Shown here: piece by piece, positions 33,006-43,885 of the stretch
Numbering within the stretch: position 1 is the stretch's first letter
Layout of the letters: every line of letters starts with the position of its first letter
Source of the DNA: Arthrobacter sp. Bi83
GTDB taxonomy: Bacteria; Actinomycetota; Actinomycetes; Actinomycetales; Micrococcaceae
Reading direction: 5' to 3'
NCBI RefSeq assembly: GCF_918698095.1
Contig: NZ_CAKKLY010000037.1
Span: 1-46,176, forward strand
Length of the DNA stretch: 46,176 nucleotides
Made by a program: the position numbers and the translations under genes
Notes under the pieces: model-generated
Databases searched by the model: none
The model's input: only the letters and a program-made list of their open reading frames with translations
Told to the model about the DNA's origin: nothing

Positions 33006-34577
33006 CTAGTCGGGCACCACGAGTGCCGGCGTGTCCTGGCGGATGGTTTCGCCGCGGAAGAACCCCGGCCGCAGCCTGGCCATGATCAGCATGAACACCA
33101 CGCCCAGGGCCAGGATGCCGATCCCGAGGACGAACACGAGCCCCACGCCGAAGACCTCGGAACCGCTGCCGAACTCCGGCGCCCAGCTGTCCGCGGCGGT
33201 CTGCAGGAAGACCACCAACAGCCCCAGGCCGCCCAGCAGCGGGCACAACAGCCGGAAGACGAAGTTGCGTGCGCTGCTGAAGACGCTGTTGCGGAAGTAC
33301 CAGGCGCACGCGAACGCCGTGAGCCCGTAGTAGAAGCAGATCATCAGGCCCAGCGCCAGGATGGTGTCATTCAGGACGTTCTCGCTGATCACATGCATCA
33401 CGGCGTAGAAGACCGCCGAAAAGGCGCCGGCGGCGACAGTGGCGAATCCCGGCGTCGAAAACTTCCTACTGAGGTGGCTGAACCGCTCCGGCAGCGCGCC
33501 GTAATGCGCCATGGCGAGAAGGCTCCGTGACGGCGAGGTGAACGTGGACTGCAGGGAGGCCGCCGAGCTGGAGAGCACGGCCAGCGACATCAGGATGGCG
33601 AACGGACCCATGGCGGGCGAGGCCAGGGCCGTGAAGACGTTGGCGTGGTTCTCCTCGTTGTTCAGGCCGATGCCCGTGTCCCCGACGCCGGCGAACATCA
33701 TGGTTGCGATGGTCACCAGCAGGTAGATGCCCAGGACGACGACGGCGGTCAGCGTGCCTGCCAGCCCGGCCGTTTTCTTGCCGTTGGCGGTCTCCTCGTT
33801 CACCGTCAGGCACACGTCCCAGCCCCAGTAGACAAAGATGGACAGGGAAATGCCGGCGGCGATCTGGCCGAACGTCTCGATTTTGGTGACGTCGAACCAC
33901 TCCCAGCTGAACGGGATGGCGGTCCCGGACGAGGACCAGTTCGCGAACGCCATGCCCACGAACAGGCCCAGCACCAGGAGCTGGAATCCGACCAGCCCGT
34001 ACTGGACCACCTTGGTGGTGTGCAGGCCCCGGTAGCTGACCCACACCGCCAGCGCCACGAACACGAAGCACGTGACCACGTTCAGCGGCTTGTTCGCCGC
34101 GAGGTCCGCCAGTTCCGGCGATCCGGTCAGCTGGGCCAGGAACAGATAGAAGAAGTCCACCGCCACGCCGGCCAGGTTGGACAGCACGATGATGTTGGCG
34201 GCCAGCAGGCCCCAGCCGCCCATCCAGCCAACCCACGGGCCGAAGGCCTTGGTCACCCAGGTGAAGGTGGTGCCGCTGTCGGGGGAATCGGCGTTCAGCT
34301 CCCGGTAGGCGAGGGACACCAGGATCATGGGGATGAAGCCGATGAGGAAAATGACCGGCAGCTGAAGCCCGGCCTCGTTGACGGTGGGGCCCAGCGCGCT
34401 GGTCAGCGTGTAGGCCGGCGCGATGGTGGAAATGCCCAGAACCACGACGGCGAGGAGGCCCAGCTGCCCGCCCTTCAGTCCCTTCCCGGTAATGCCGTGC
34501 ACGGTTCCCGGGGCGTCTGTGCCGGCGCCGCTGGCAGGATCGCCCGCCGGTGCGCTGGCGCGGGTGGTTTGGCTCAT
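33006..34577 (-). CDS. APC-superfamily amino acid/polyamine permease
   Basis: The 523-aa protein has about 12-13 transmembrane segments. The core starts GLKGGQLGLLAVVVLGISTIAPAYTLTSALGP (near 32), with the STIAP helix-break motif of the APC fold. Later helices include FTWVTKAFGPWVGWMGGW and YWGWDVCLTVNEETANGK. As last gene of the agmatine operon it most likely imports agmatine or putrescine. The ATG at 34577 overlaps the agmatine deiminase stop (ATGA) and has GGAAAGG 6 nt upstream; the long upstream open frame is a shadow of that gene. Confidence 0.9.
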   Translation of the reverse strand: MSQTTRASAPAGDPASGAGTDAPGTVHGITGKGLKGGQLGLLAVVVLGISTIAPAYTLTSALGPTVNEAGLQLPVIFLIGFIPMILVSLAYRELNADSPDSGTTFTWVTKAFGPWVGWMGGWGLLAANIIVLSNLAGVAVDFFYLFLAQLTGSPELADLAANKPLNVVTCFVFVALAVWVSYRGLHTTKVVQYGLVGFQLLVLGLFVGMAFANWSSSGTAIPFSWEWFDVTKIETFGQIAAGISLSIFVYWGWDVCLTVNEETANGKKTAGLAGTLTAVVVLGIYLLVTIATMMFAGVGDTGIGLNNEENHANVFTALASPAMGPFAILMSLAVLSSSAASLQSTFTSPSRSLLAMAHYGALPERFSHLSRKFSTPGFATVAAGAFSAVFYAVMHVISENVLNDTILALGLMICFYYGLTAFACAWYFRNSVFSSARNFVFRLLCPLLGGLGLLVVFLQTAADSWAPEFGSGSEVFGVGLVFVLGIGILALGVVFMLIMARLRPGFFRGETIRQDTPALVVPD

Positions 34578-35614
34578 GACTGACCTTTCCAGGACGCAGC
34601 GGGCTGCTGCTGGGTGATGCAGTGGATGCCGCCCCCGCGGGCGAAGAGCTCGCGGGCGTCGATGCCCACCACGCGGCGCCCGGGGTAGGCGTCGGCAAGG
34701 ATGCGGAGGGCCTTCTCGTCGTTGGGATCGGAGAAGGTGCAGGCGATGACTCCGCCGTTGACCACCACATGGTTGATGTAGCTGTAGTCCACGAAGCCCT
34801 CGGCGTCCGTGAGGACCGTGGGAGCCGGAACCTCGATGATGTTCCATTCACGCCCGGCCGCGTCCCGGGTGGTGGACAGGAAGCTGACGATCTCGCGGCT
34901 GACCTCGAAATCCGGGTGCGCCGGGTCCTGCTGTGAATGGACCAGCAGTGTGCCTGGCGAGGGGATGGCGGCCACGATGTCCACATGTCCGCGGGTGCCG
35001 AACCGCTCCGAATCACGGGTGAGGCCGCGCGGAACCCAGATAACGTGCCTGGCGCCGACGGTCCTGGCCAGCTCCGCTTCGATCTCCGGTTTCGTGAGCC
35101 CGGGATTGCGGCCCGGGTCCAGCTGCACGGTCTCGGTGACCAGCACGGTTCCCTCGCCGTCCACCTGGATGCCGCCGCCTTCGTTAACCAGACGGGACAC
35201 GAGATGGTGGGCGCCGGACCGGCCGGCCACTTCCGCGGCGAGGAGCGAGTCCTTGTCCCACCGCGCCCAGTCCTGGGCGCCCCAGCCGTTGAAGACCCAG
35301 TCCACCGCACCAAGCCGGCCGGCGCCGTCCAGCACGAAGGTGGGGCCGATGTCCCGCATCCAGGCGTCGTTCAGTTCCGCCGTCAGTACCTCGACGGCGG
35401 GATCGAGGTAACGCGCGGCGGTATCGACGTCGTCGGGGGCCACCGCCACGGTGACCGGCTCAAACTCAACGGCGGCATTGGCGACGGCGGCCCAGACGGA
35501 ACGCGCGGCGTGCGCCTCTTCGGCTGTGTCGCCCAGGGTGTAGCCGCCCGTGGGGAACGCCATCCAGAGCCGGTCCTGGCGTGCCGTTTCGGCGGGCATG
35601 CGCCACGCGCTCAT
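34574..35614 (-). CDS. aguA: Agmatine deiminase
   Basis: The 346-aa enzyme converts agmatine to N-carbamoylputrescine and ammonia. It belongs to the PPAD-like guanidino-group-modifying family: WMAFP near the start, NDAWMRDIGPTFV, NEGGGIQVDGEGTVLVTE, GHVDIVAAI (catalytic His and Asp) and the nucleophile C332 in GGGIHCITQQQP. It overlaps the amidase gene before it and the permease gene after it by 4 nt each, so the three are made as a coupled unit. Confidence 0.95.
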   Translation of the reverse strand: MSAWRMPAETARQDRLWMAFPTGGYTLGDTAEEAHAARSVWAAVANAAVEFEPVTVAVAPDDVDTAARYLDPAVEVLTAELNDAWMRDIGPTFVLDGAGRLGAVDWVFNGWGAQDWARWDKDSLLAAEVAGRSGAHHLVSRLVNEGGGIQVDGEGTVLVTETVQLDPGRNPGLTKPEIEAELARTVGARHVIWVPRGLTRDSERFGTRGHVDIVAAIPSPGTLLVHSQQDPAHPDFEVSREIVSFLSTTRDAAGREWNIIEVPAPTVLTDAEGFVDYSYINHVVVNGGVIACTFSDPNDEKALRILADAYPGRRVVGIDARELFARGGGIHCITQQQPAASWKGQS

Positions 35615-36678
35615 GCGGTCACCTCGGCAGGCGCATAACCACTGATTGAACTGGTCGAAATCGCGGGACCCGCCTCGTCCCCGAACGGTGCATCGTGGCG
35701 GACGGGTTCGGTGAGCCGGGCATAGGTGTCCGGGCGGCGGGTGGTCAGGAACGGGAACAGCGTGAGCCAGTCCTGGCGCTGGTCCAGGTCAAGGTCCGCG
35801 ACGAGAACGGCTGACTCGTTCCGCGGAGCCTGCGCCAGGATGCGGCCGTAGGGGTCGGAGATGAAGGAGGTTCCGTAGAAGTTGAGGCTGCCCTCCTGGC
35901 CCCAGCGGTTCGGGACCACCATGAACAGGCCGTTGGCGATGCCGTTGCCCACAATCACCTGCTGCCACAGGGGCTGGGTGTCGAACTCCGGGAACAGCGG
36001 TTCGGACCCGATGGCCGTGGGATAGACGAGCAGTTCCGCCCCGCCGAGCGAGTACAGCCGGGCCAGTTCGGGGAACCACTCGTCCCAGCAGGTGGGCATG
36101 CCGAGGCGTGCGCCGCCGAGTTCGGCAGGCGAGTGGACTTCGTAGGCGTCACCCGCGGGCGGGCCCTGGCGGAAGAACCGGTCCTCGTAGTAGCCGGCGG
36201 TGACGGGGATGTGCAGCTTGTGCGTGCTGGCGAGCAGTTCGCCGCCGGGGGACACGAGGATGGAAGTATTCAGTCCCAAGCCGTCGTCCGAGCCGTCGGG
36301 GTTGTCCGCCCGCTGGTAGAGCGAGGCGTGGACGCAGATGCCGTGCCTGCGGGCAGCCTCGGCGGCAAAGCGGAAGGTGGGGCCGGTGAGCAGGTCCTCG
36401 GCCGCGTCAGAGGGGCGTGGCCTGGTTTGTCCGGCGAGGGACAGATCGTTGTCCGGAATCTGGTCCGCCGGATAGCGGGACAGCGTAAGTTCCGGCAGGA
36501 AGACAACTGTGGCGCCGAGGCGGGCTGCGCGCTCGATGCCGTCGTTCAGTTCGGCGCGAAGAGCCGCGGCGTTGCTGTGCCAACGGTGCTGGACGACGCC
36601 GATCCGCAGTGCCGGACGCGCGGACGGCACTGTCCGGGCCAGGGAGGAGGGTGAATCGAGGCAGGTGATTTCAATCAT
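35611..36678 (-). CDS. aguB: Carbon-nitrogen hydrolase, N-carbamoylputrescine amidase type
   Basis: The 355-aa nitrilase-superfamily enzyme has the catalytic triad E63 (FLPELTLSRYP), K154 (STHKLHIP) and C197 (LGMPTCWDEWFPE). Beside aguA it should cleave N-carbamoylputrescine to putrescine, ammonia and CO2. It has about 20 extra N-terminal residues before ALRIGVVQ. The ATG at 36678 has GGAG 9 nt upstream; the frame stays open to 36756, but that would run through the operator. It is the first gene of the operon. Confidence 0.92.
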   Translation of the reverse strand: MIEITCLDSPSSLARTVPSARPALRIGVVQHRWHSNAAALRAELNDGIERAARLGATVVFLPELTLSRYPADQIPDNDLSLAGQTRPRPSDAAEDLLTGPTFRFAAEAARRHGICVHASLYQRADNPDGSDDGLGLNTSILVSPGGELLASTHKLHIPVTAGYYEDRFFRQGPPAGDAYEVHSPAELGGARLGMPTCWDEWFPELARLYSLGGAELLVYPTAIGSEPLFPEFDTQPLWQQVIVGNGIANGLFMVVPNRWGQEGSLNFYGTSFISDPYGRILAQAPRNESAVLVADLDLDQRQDWLTLFPFLTTRRPDTYARLTEPVRHDAPFGDEAGPAISTSSISGYAPAEVTA

Positions 36679-36705
36679 GATGACTACTCCAGAGAGACGA
36701 CCGTC

Positions 36706-36778
36706 ACTAAATGAATGACGTTCATTTAGTATGCACAGCCCGGCGCCGGCTGGCAAGGGTCAATTTGAATAGCATTCA
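36706..36778 (-). promoter_or_regulatory. TetR/GntR-like operators of the agmatine operon
   Basis: ACTAAATGAA-TGACG-TTCATTTAGT (36706-36730) is a 25-bp inverted repeat with perfect 10-bp arms, 28 nt before the amidase ATG. A second, shorter site TGAATAGCATTCA (36766-36778) shares the TGAAT/ATTCA half-site. They probably bind a dimeric repressor that is not encoded beside the operon. Confidence 0.7.
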
Positions 36779-36889
36779 TATATGACAGAAATGGCAAGTA
36801 AGCTGATCGTGAAATTTTGGGCCTGCTCCTGCCTGCCCTGACCCGGCCTGCGGTAGCGTCGGAGCTACTGGACCACTCGAGGAGGACGA

Positions 36890-37369
36890 ATGAAAGCTTC
36901 ACCGACACTGACCAACAACATGCAGGCCGTGCTTGCGGACCTGATCGAACTGCACATCCAGGGCAAGCAGGCGCACTGGAACATTGTGGGGACCAACTTT
37001 AGGGACCTTCACCTGCAGCTGGACGAGATTGTCGATGCCGCCAGGGCGTTTGCTGACGACATGGCGGAGCGGATGCGCGCCCTGCACGCGCTGCCCGATG
37101 GCCGCAGCGAGACGGTGGCCAAGTCCACCAGCCTGGCCCAGTTCCCGGAAGGCCTCATCAACACCAAGGACGCGATCGACCGGATCGTCGCCGCGCTTGA
37201 GGCCGCAGTGGGCACCATGCGCAAGGTCCATGACGAGGTGGATGAAGAGGACCCCACCACCGCAGACCTGCTGCACGCCTTCATTGAAAAGCTGGAGCAG
37301 TACGCCTGGATGGTGGGTGCCGAGAACATGAAGGCCTCGGCCAGCGTCACGCAGCCCGACAGCAAGTAA
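36890..37369 (+). CDS. dps: Dps-family DNA-binding/iron-storage protein
   Basis: The 159-aa four-helix protein has the Dps ferroxidase residues in LHIQGKQAHWNIVGTNFRDLHLQLDEIVD (His, His, Asp, Glu across the dimer interface) and the helical stretch DDMAERMRALHALPDGR. It should form 12-mers that oxidise and store iron and protect DNA during stress or starvation. The N-terminus is short, so DNA binding through a lysine tail is not obvious. The ATG has GAGGAGG 5 nt upstream. It stands alone and ends at a strong terminator. Confidence 0.92.
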   Translation: MKASPTLTNNMQAVLADLIELHIQGKQAHWNIVGTNFRDLHLQLDEIVDAARAFADDMAERMRALHALPDGRSETVAKSTSLAQFPEGLINTKDAIDRIVAALEAAVGTMRKVHDEVDEEDPTTADLLHAFIEKLEQYAWMVGAENMKASASVTQPDSK

Positions 37370-37423
37370 CCGCAGCCTAAAAATCTGAGATCCGCAGGCG
37401 GCCGACGCCCGCGGAACCGACAG

Positions 37424-37454
37424 AACAGCCCCGGAGTTCCTCCGGGGCTGTTTT
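37424..37454 (+). terminator. Intrinsic terminator after dps
   Basis: AACAGCCCCGGAG (37424-37436) and CTCCGGGGCTGTT (37440-37452) form a perfect 13-bp stem around TTC, running into a short T-tract. Confidence 0.9.
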
Positions 37455-37467
37455 GTGCTTTGAACCC

Positions 37468-37510
37468 TTGACTTTCCGGCGCCGCGGAGAATACTTAAGC
37501 ATGTGCTTAA
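37468..37510 (+). promoter_or_regulatory. Leaderless, self-repressed ArsR promoter
   Basis: TTGACT (37468-37473), a 17-nt spacer and ATACTT (37491-37496) are followed by 6 nt and the GTG start codon, so transcription should begin on the GTG. The palindrome TTAAGCATGTGCTTAA (37495-37510) covers the end of the -10 box and the start codon and is the likely ArsR binding site. Confidence 0.7.
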
Positions 37511-37871
37511 CAATCAGCTGCCGGAGGATCCGGACCTGGATTCCGTGTTCCAGGCGCTCGCCGACCCCACCCGGAGGGCGATCCTTATCCGCCTCTGCGA
37601 CGGCCCGGCGTCAGTCTCGCAGCTGGCCCGACCGTTTGCCATGAGCCTGCCGGCAATCCTCCAGCACCTGCAGGTCCTGGAGGGCAGTGGCCTGGTCCGC
37701 AGCGAAAAGATCGGACGCGTGCGCAGCTGCACCATTGTCCCCGCTGCCGTCCGCCGTGCGGAGGGCTGGCTCAGCGCGCGCCGGACGGCTGAAGAACGCC
37801 GCCTCGACCGGCTCGAGTCGTTCCTTGATTCAGATGATCCACCCACAACAACAACCAGGAGTACGCCATGA
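37503..37871 (+). CDS. ArsR-family winged-helix regulator
   Basis: The 122-aa protein has the ArsR fold: FQALADPTRRAILIRLCDG, then the helix-turn-helix VSQLARPFAMSLPAILQHLQVLEGSGLV and the wing SEKIGRVRSC. No CxC metal site is present, so it is of the metal-independent type that is often paired with an SRPBCC gene. Its stop overlaps the next ATG (ATGA). The GTG at 37503 is supported by the promoter placed exactly 7 nt upstream. It probably represses its own operon. Confidence 0.9.
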   Translation: MLNNQLPEDPDLDSVFQALADPTRRAILIRLCDGPASVSQLARPFAMSLPAILQHLQVLEGSGLVRSEKIGRVRSCTIVPAAVRRAEGWLSARRTAEERRLDRLESFLDSDDPPTTTTRSTP

Positions 37872-38326
37872 GCACCCCCATCACGCATGCCAGCTTCACG
37901 TTGTCACGCACGCTCAACGCCCCGCCGTCGCGCGTTTTTGAAGCGTTCTCGGATTTCGCCAGCAAGAAGAAGTGGTTTGGCGGCCCGCCGGAGTGGAACC
38001 AGGGCGAATCAAGCCTCGAGTTCCGGGAGGGCGGCCGTGAGACGGACGTCGGAGGGCCCGAGGGCGGTTTCGTTTCGACCATGCAGGCCCTCTATTACGA
38101 CATCGTGGACAACGAGCGGATCGTCTATACCTACGAGATGCTGCTGGACGGCCAGCGCACGTCCGTTTCGCTCAGCACGGTGGAGCTTCAGGCTGAGGGC
38201 GACGGTACCCTGCTGACGCTGACCGAACAGGGCGCCTACTTCACGGAGGTTGACCAGGTGGCCGGGAGGAAGGAAGGAACCGACGGCCTGCTCGATGCCT
38301 TGCAGGCCTTCGTCGAAGGCCACTGA
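37868..38326 (+). CDS. SRPBCC (AHSA1-like) protein paired with the ArsR regulator
   Basis: The 152-aa protein has the AHSA1/START-like pattern: SFTLSRTLNAPPSRVFEAFSDFASKKKWFGGP, then FREGGRETDVGGPEGGFVSTMQALYYDIVDNERIVYTYEM and a closing helix GRKEGTDGLLDALQAFVE. ArsR-SRPBCC gene pairs are common in actinobacteria and may sense or sequester small hydrophobic compounds; the ligand is unknown. It is translationally coupled to the ArsR gene. Confidence 0.9.
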   Translation: MSTPITHASFTLSRTLNAPPSRVFEAFSDFASKKKWFGGPPEWNQGESSLEFREGGRETDVGGPEGGFVSTMQALYYDIVDNERIVYTYEMLLDGQRTSVSLSTVELQAEGDGTLLTLTEQGAYFTEVDQVAGRKEGTDGLLDALQAFVEGH

Positions 38327-38379
38327 GCAGCGGCCGCGGCAGGCCGCCATCGCTCCTCCGCCGTCGCCCTTCCGGCGGC

Positions 38380-38426
38380 GGGACCGGCCGGCGGCAGGCG
38401 GCCTCGGCAGCCCACCGGCCGGTCCC
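38380..38426. terminator. Shared terminator between convergent genes
   Basis: GGGACCGGCCGG (38380-38391) pairs perfectly with CCGGCCGGTCCC (38415-38426). It lies between the SRPBCC gene and the convergent MFS gene, ending right at the MFS stop codon. Confidence 0.65.
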
Positions 38427-40001
38427 TTAGCGGGCCCTCGGCACCCGGCGGAGAACGACGGCGGAGAGGACTGACGCTCCCGCCATCAGTACCAGCGCGA
38501 TGGCCGCCGTGATGTGGACGCCCGAGTCGAAGGCCGCCCGGGCGGCCGCGGCGAGGGCTTCGGACAGCGGCGCCGGCAACGTTCCCGCAAGCTCCATGGC
38601 CCCCGCCAGGGTTTCCCGGGCCCGGTCCGTGGAGTCCGCGGGCGCCACCTGGGTTACGGCTGCGGGCAGTGCAAGCTGCCTCTGGTAGGAGGCGGTCAGG
38701 ATCGATCCCAGAACGGCCGTACCGAGCAGTGAGCCCACTTCGTAGCCCGTCTCGGAAATCGCCGCCGCGGCCCCGGATTTCGCGGGCGGCACGGCGCCTA
38801 GGATCAGGTCGTTGGAGATTGTTTCGGCGGCACCCACGCCGAGGGCAAGGAGGAGCAGTGCACCAAGCAGCAGGGCCGGTCCGGCGGAGTGGTCGCCAAA
38901 AGCCACCAGGGAGTAGCCCGACGCGCTCAGCGACAGGCCGCCGGCCACCACGAACCCGGGCCGAATCTTCCGGACCAGCGGCACCACCAGAAGCCCCGCC
39001 ACCACGGTGGCCGTCAGTGCGGGCAGCATGGCGGTCCCCGACGCCGAGGGCGACATCCCTTCCAGCAGTTGCAGGTGCTGTGCCAGGAAGAGGATGAAGC
39101 CGTTGAAGGAGAACAGCGCCAGCACGTTGGCTGTGATGGCCGTGCTGAACACCCTGTTCCTGAACAGGGACAGGTCCAGCAGCGGGGACGCGAGCCGCTG
39201 CTGGCGACGAACGAAGACGAAGCCCATGGCCATGCCAAAGGCAATGATGGACAGGGCCTGTGCGCCCGGTCCTTCGGTGGCCAGTTCCTTGATTCCGTAG
39301 ACCATGGGCACCATGGTCAGCATTGACAGCAGGATGCTGGGCATGTCCACCCGGCCCGGCCTGGGGTCCCTGGACTCCGGAATGAAGAACGGGCCGAAGA
39401 TGAGCAGCGGCAGCATGATGGGCGCGGCCACGAGCAGGACCGCGCCCCACCAGAACTGCTCCACGAGCCAGCCGCCGAAAATCGGGCCGAGGGCTGCGCC
39501 GCCGGAGAAGCCTGCCGCCCAGATTGCGACCGCCAGCCTGCGCCTGTTGGGGTCCGGAAAAATGTTGCGGATGAGCGAGAGCGTGGACGGCATCAGCATG
39601 GCGCCAAAGAAGCCCAGTGCGGCACGGCCGGCAATTAGCCATTCGGCGCTTGGGGCGAACGCTGTGGCGGCCGAGACTCCGGCGAATCCCATGGTGCCAA
39701 TCAGCAGCAGCCGGCGGCGCCCGATCCTGTCACCCAGGCTTCCCATGGCAACCAGAAGACCGGCCAGGACCAGGGCGTAGGCGTCCACGATCCACAGCAG
39801 CTGCACTCCGGACGTATCCAGGCTCCGCGCGATTGCCGGCAGGGCGAAGGTCAGTGCGGTGTTGTCCACGGCCACGAGCAGGACCGGAAACATGAGCAGA
39901 CCCAGGGCAAGCCAGTCGCGGGCTCCGCCGCTGGCGGGGGAGGGCTGTGCTGCTGCTTGCGTGATGGGCTTCTGCTGCTGGAGGTCTGCGGACGCGGTCA
40001 T
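38427..40001 (-). CDS. MFS multidrug exporter, DHA2 (14-TM) family
   Basis: The 524-aa protein has about 14 transmembrane segments, with the DHA2 signatures DNTALTFALPAIARSLDTS in helix 1 (aspartate in the membrane), LGDRIGRRRLLLIG (loop 2-3) and WAAGFSGGAALGPIFGGWL (antiporter motif C). Relatives such as SmvA, LfrA and QacA expel lipophilic cations and biocides by proton antiport. It is divergent from a TetR gene with a shared operator, the usual layout for inducible efflux. There is no ribosome site; a TACAGT -10 box ends 6 nt before the ATG, so the message is probably leaderless. Confidence 0.93.
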   Translation of the reverse strand: MTASADLQQQKPITQAAAQPSPASGGARDWLALGLLMFPVLLVAVDNTALTFALPAIARSLDTSGVQLLWIVDAYALVLAGLLVAMGSLGDRIGRRRLLLIGTMGFAGVSAATAFAPSAEWLIAGRAALGFFGAMLMPSTLSLIRNIFPDPNRRRLAVAIWAAGFSGGAALGPIFGGWLVEQFWWGAVLLVAAPIMLPLLIFGPFFIPESRDPRPGRVDMPSILLSMLTMVPMVYGIKELATEGPGAQALSIIAFGMAMGFVFVRRQQRLASPLLDLSLFRNRVFSTAITANVLALFSFNGFILFLAQHLQLLEGMSPSASGTAMLPALTATVVAGLLVVPLVRKIRPGFVVAGGLSLSASGYSLVAFGDHSAGPALLLGALLLLALGVGAAETISNDLILGAVPPAKSGAAAAISETGYEVGSLLGTAVLGSILTASYQRQLALPAAVTQVAPADSTDRARETLAGAMELAGTLPAPLSEALAAAARAAFDSGVHITAAIALVLMAGASVLSAVVLRRVPRAR

Positions 40002-40006
40002 GCCTT

Positions 40007-40037
40007 AACTGTACCGTCTGGACGGTATAGTTATCAA
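40007..40037. promoter_or_regulatory. TetR operator and divergent promoters
   Basis: The dyad at 40007-40032 (core TACCGTC-TG-GACGGTA, arms AACT/AGTT) overlaps both promoters. On the minus strand TTGATA (40037-40032), an 18-nt spacer and TACAGT (40013-40008) put the start of transcription on the MFS ATG. On the plus strand TATAGT (40026-40031) is the likely -10 of the TetR gene. Confidence 0.75.
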
Positions 40038-40041
40038 GCGA

Positions 40042-40608
40042 ATGACCAGAACAGGCATGATGGGAGCCATGGCCAGAAAACCAGTAGCGCGCAGTGCCGT
40101 CCTCGACGCCTTTGAGTCACTCCTCATCGAAGTAGGGGAGCGAGCAGCAACCCTGGATGCCGTGGCCGGGCGCGCTGGGGTTTCCAAAGGGGGCCTGCTC
40201 TACCACTTCCCGAATAAGGAGGCCCTGATCGGGGTCCTGCTGGACCGCCTGGACGAGCATGCCGAGGCCGATGCCCGGGCCATGGCCACGGCACCCGAAG
40301 GTGCGGCCGCCTACTTCATCAAATCCTCAGTGTGGGCAGACACCCCTCTGGACCGCGTCATTGTGGCGGCAACGCGGCTCGCAGAGGTGGCCCATCAGGA
40401 GACCCGGCGGCGTTTCGCCCATATTCAGCAGCGCTGGCTCAATGAGATCGCCAAGGATGTGGGGCCCGGGCTCGCGAAGGCGGTCCTGTACATGGGGGAC
40501 GGCCTGTATTTCAATGCGATGTTGTCGATCGGGCCGGCCGCGACAGCTGCCGAGACGGCCGCCGACGTCGAAAGCCTGCTTGCCGCGCTGGAGCGGCTCC
40601 GGGACTGA
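40042..40608 (+). CDS. TetR-family repressor of the MFS exporter
   Basis: The 188-aa protein has an N-terminal TetR helix-turn-helix (VLDAFESLLIEVGERAATLDAVAGRAGVSKGGLLYHFPNKEALIGVLL) and an all-helical ligand domain. It should bind the dyad at 40007-40032 and repress both itself and the exporter until a drug-like ligand binds. Starts at 40042, 40057 and 40069 are possible; the first fits a short-leader mRNA from the TATAGT box, and the last has GGGAG very close. Confidence 0.92.
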   Translation: MTRTGMMGAMARKPVARSAVLDAFESLLIEVGERAATLDAVAGRAGVSKGGLLYHFPNKEALIGVLLDRLDEHAEADARAMATAPEGAAAYFIKSSVWADTPLDRVIVAATRLAEVAHQETRRRFAHIQQRWLNEIAKDVGPGLAKAVLYMGDGLYFNAMLSIGPAATAAETAADVESLLAALERLRD

Positions 40609-40658
40609 CCGGCCGGTGCTGAAAGCGCCGGCGGCAGTACCATCCGGCCGCTACGAGA

Positions 40659-40721
40659 CAGTTTGCGGACGCGTTCCGGACATAGGAGAATAGCCTCTGT
40701 GGCTGTTGTCACCGCAAACTG
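40659..40721 (+). promoter_or_regulatory. Promoter region of the glycine riboswitch operon
   Basis: TTGCGG (40663-40668), a 17-nt spacer and GAGAAT (40686-40691) form a plausible promoter. The perfect 10-bp inverted repeat CAGTTTGCGG (40659-40668) and CCGCAAACTG (40712-40721) brackets it, which could be a looped operator or a long hairpin if transcription starts further upstream. Confidence 0.4.
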
Positions 40722-40737
40722 AATATGCCTTTGATCT

Positions 40738-40983
40738 GCGGCGGGAGAGTTCTGCAAGTAGGTACAAGCAGGCGCCGTAGGAGCAAATCCTCCCCAGGAA
40801 TCTCTCAGGCCCATGTACCGCCGCGGCAAGGCAACTCTGGAAAGTAGCAGGCTGTCCGTCTGGAGTCCCGGGATCATCCCGAAACATCAGGACATGCTGT
40901 GCTCACCGACGGTGCAAGCGGGGCTGTGCGCAAACCACAGCAACGCGGAAACTCTCAGGTCCAATACAGAGCGGGGAGGAACC
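40738..40983 (+). ncRNA. Tandem glycine riboswitch
   Basis: Two glycine aptamers lie in a row. The first has GCGGGAGAG (40741-40749), AGGAGCAA, AATCTCTCAGGC and the closing AACTCTGG (40833-40840). The second has TCTGGAG at its start, CCGACGGTGCAAGC, GGAAACTCTCAGGTCC and AGAGCGGGGAGG. These match the conserved bulges of the glycine class, and the gene behind is gcvP. Binding of glycine is expected to turn the operon on. The second aptamer ends close to the GGGAGG that could serve an ATG at 40990, so control of translation is possible. Boundaries are approximate. Confidence 0.92.
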
Positions 40984-41028
40984 CGATCGATGTGGCGTAC
41001 CCTGCGCCGCCTTAGTTATGGAGTTCCC

Positions 41029-43875
<2,847 letters not shown>

Positions 43876-43885
43876 GGATCCGCCG

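Noticed and set aside
33466..35313. 615-aa minus-strand frame over the agmatine deiminase and permease genes
   Set aside because: Arg/Pro/Gly-rich translation typical of a shifted frame in high-GC DNA; both real genes carry catalytic or membrane motifs.
40813..41028. Upstream in-frame extension of gcvP
   Set aside because: It runs through the glycine riboswitch aptamers, which are RNA structure, and the added residues do not resemble any P-protein.
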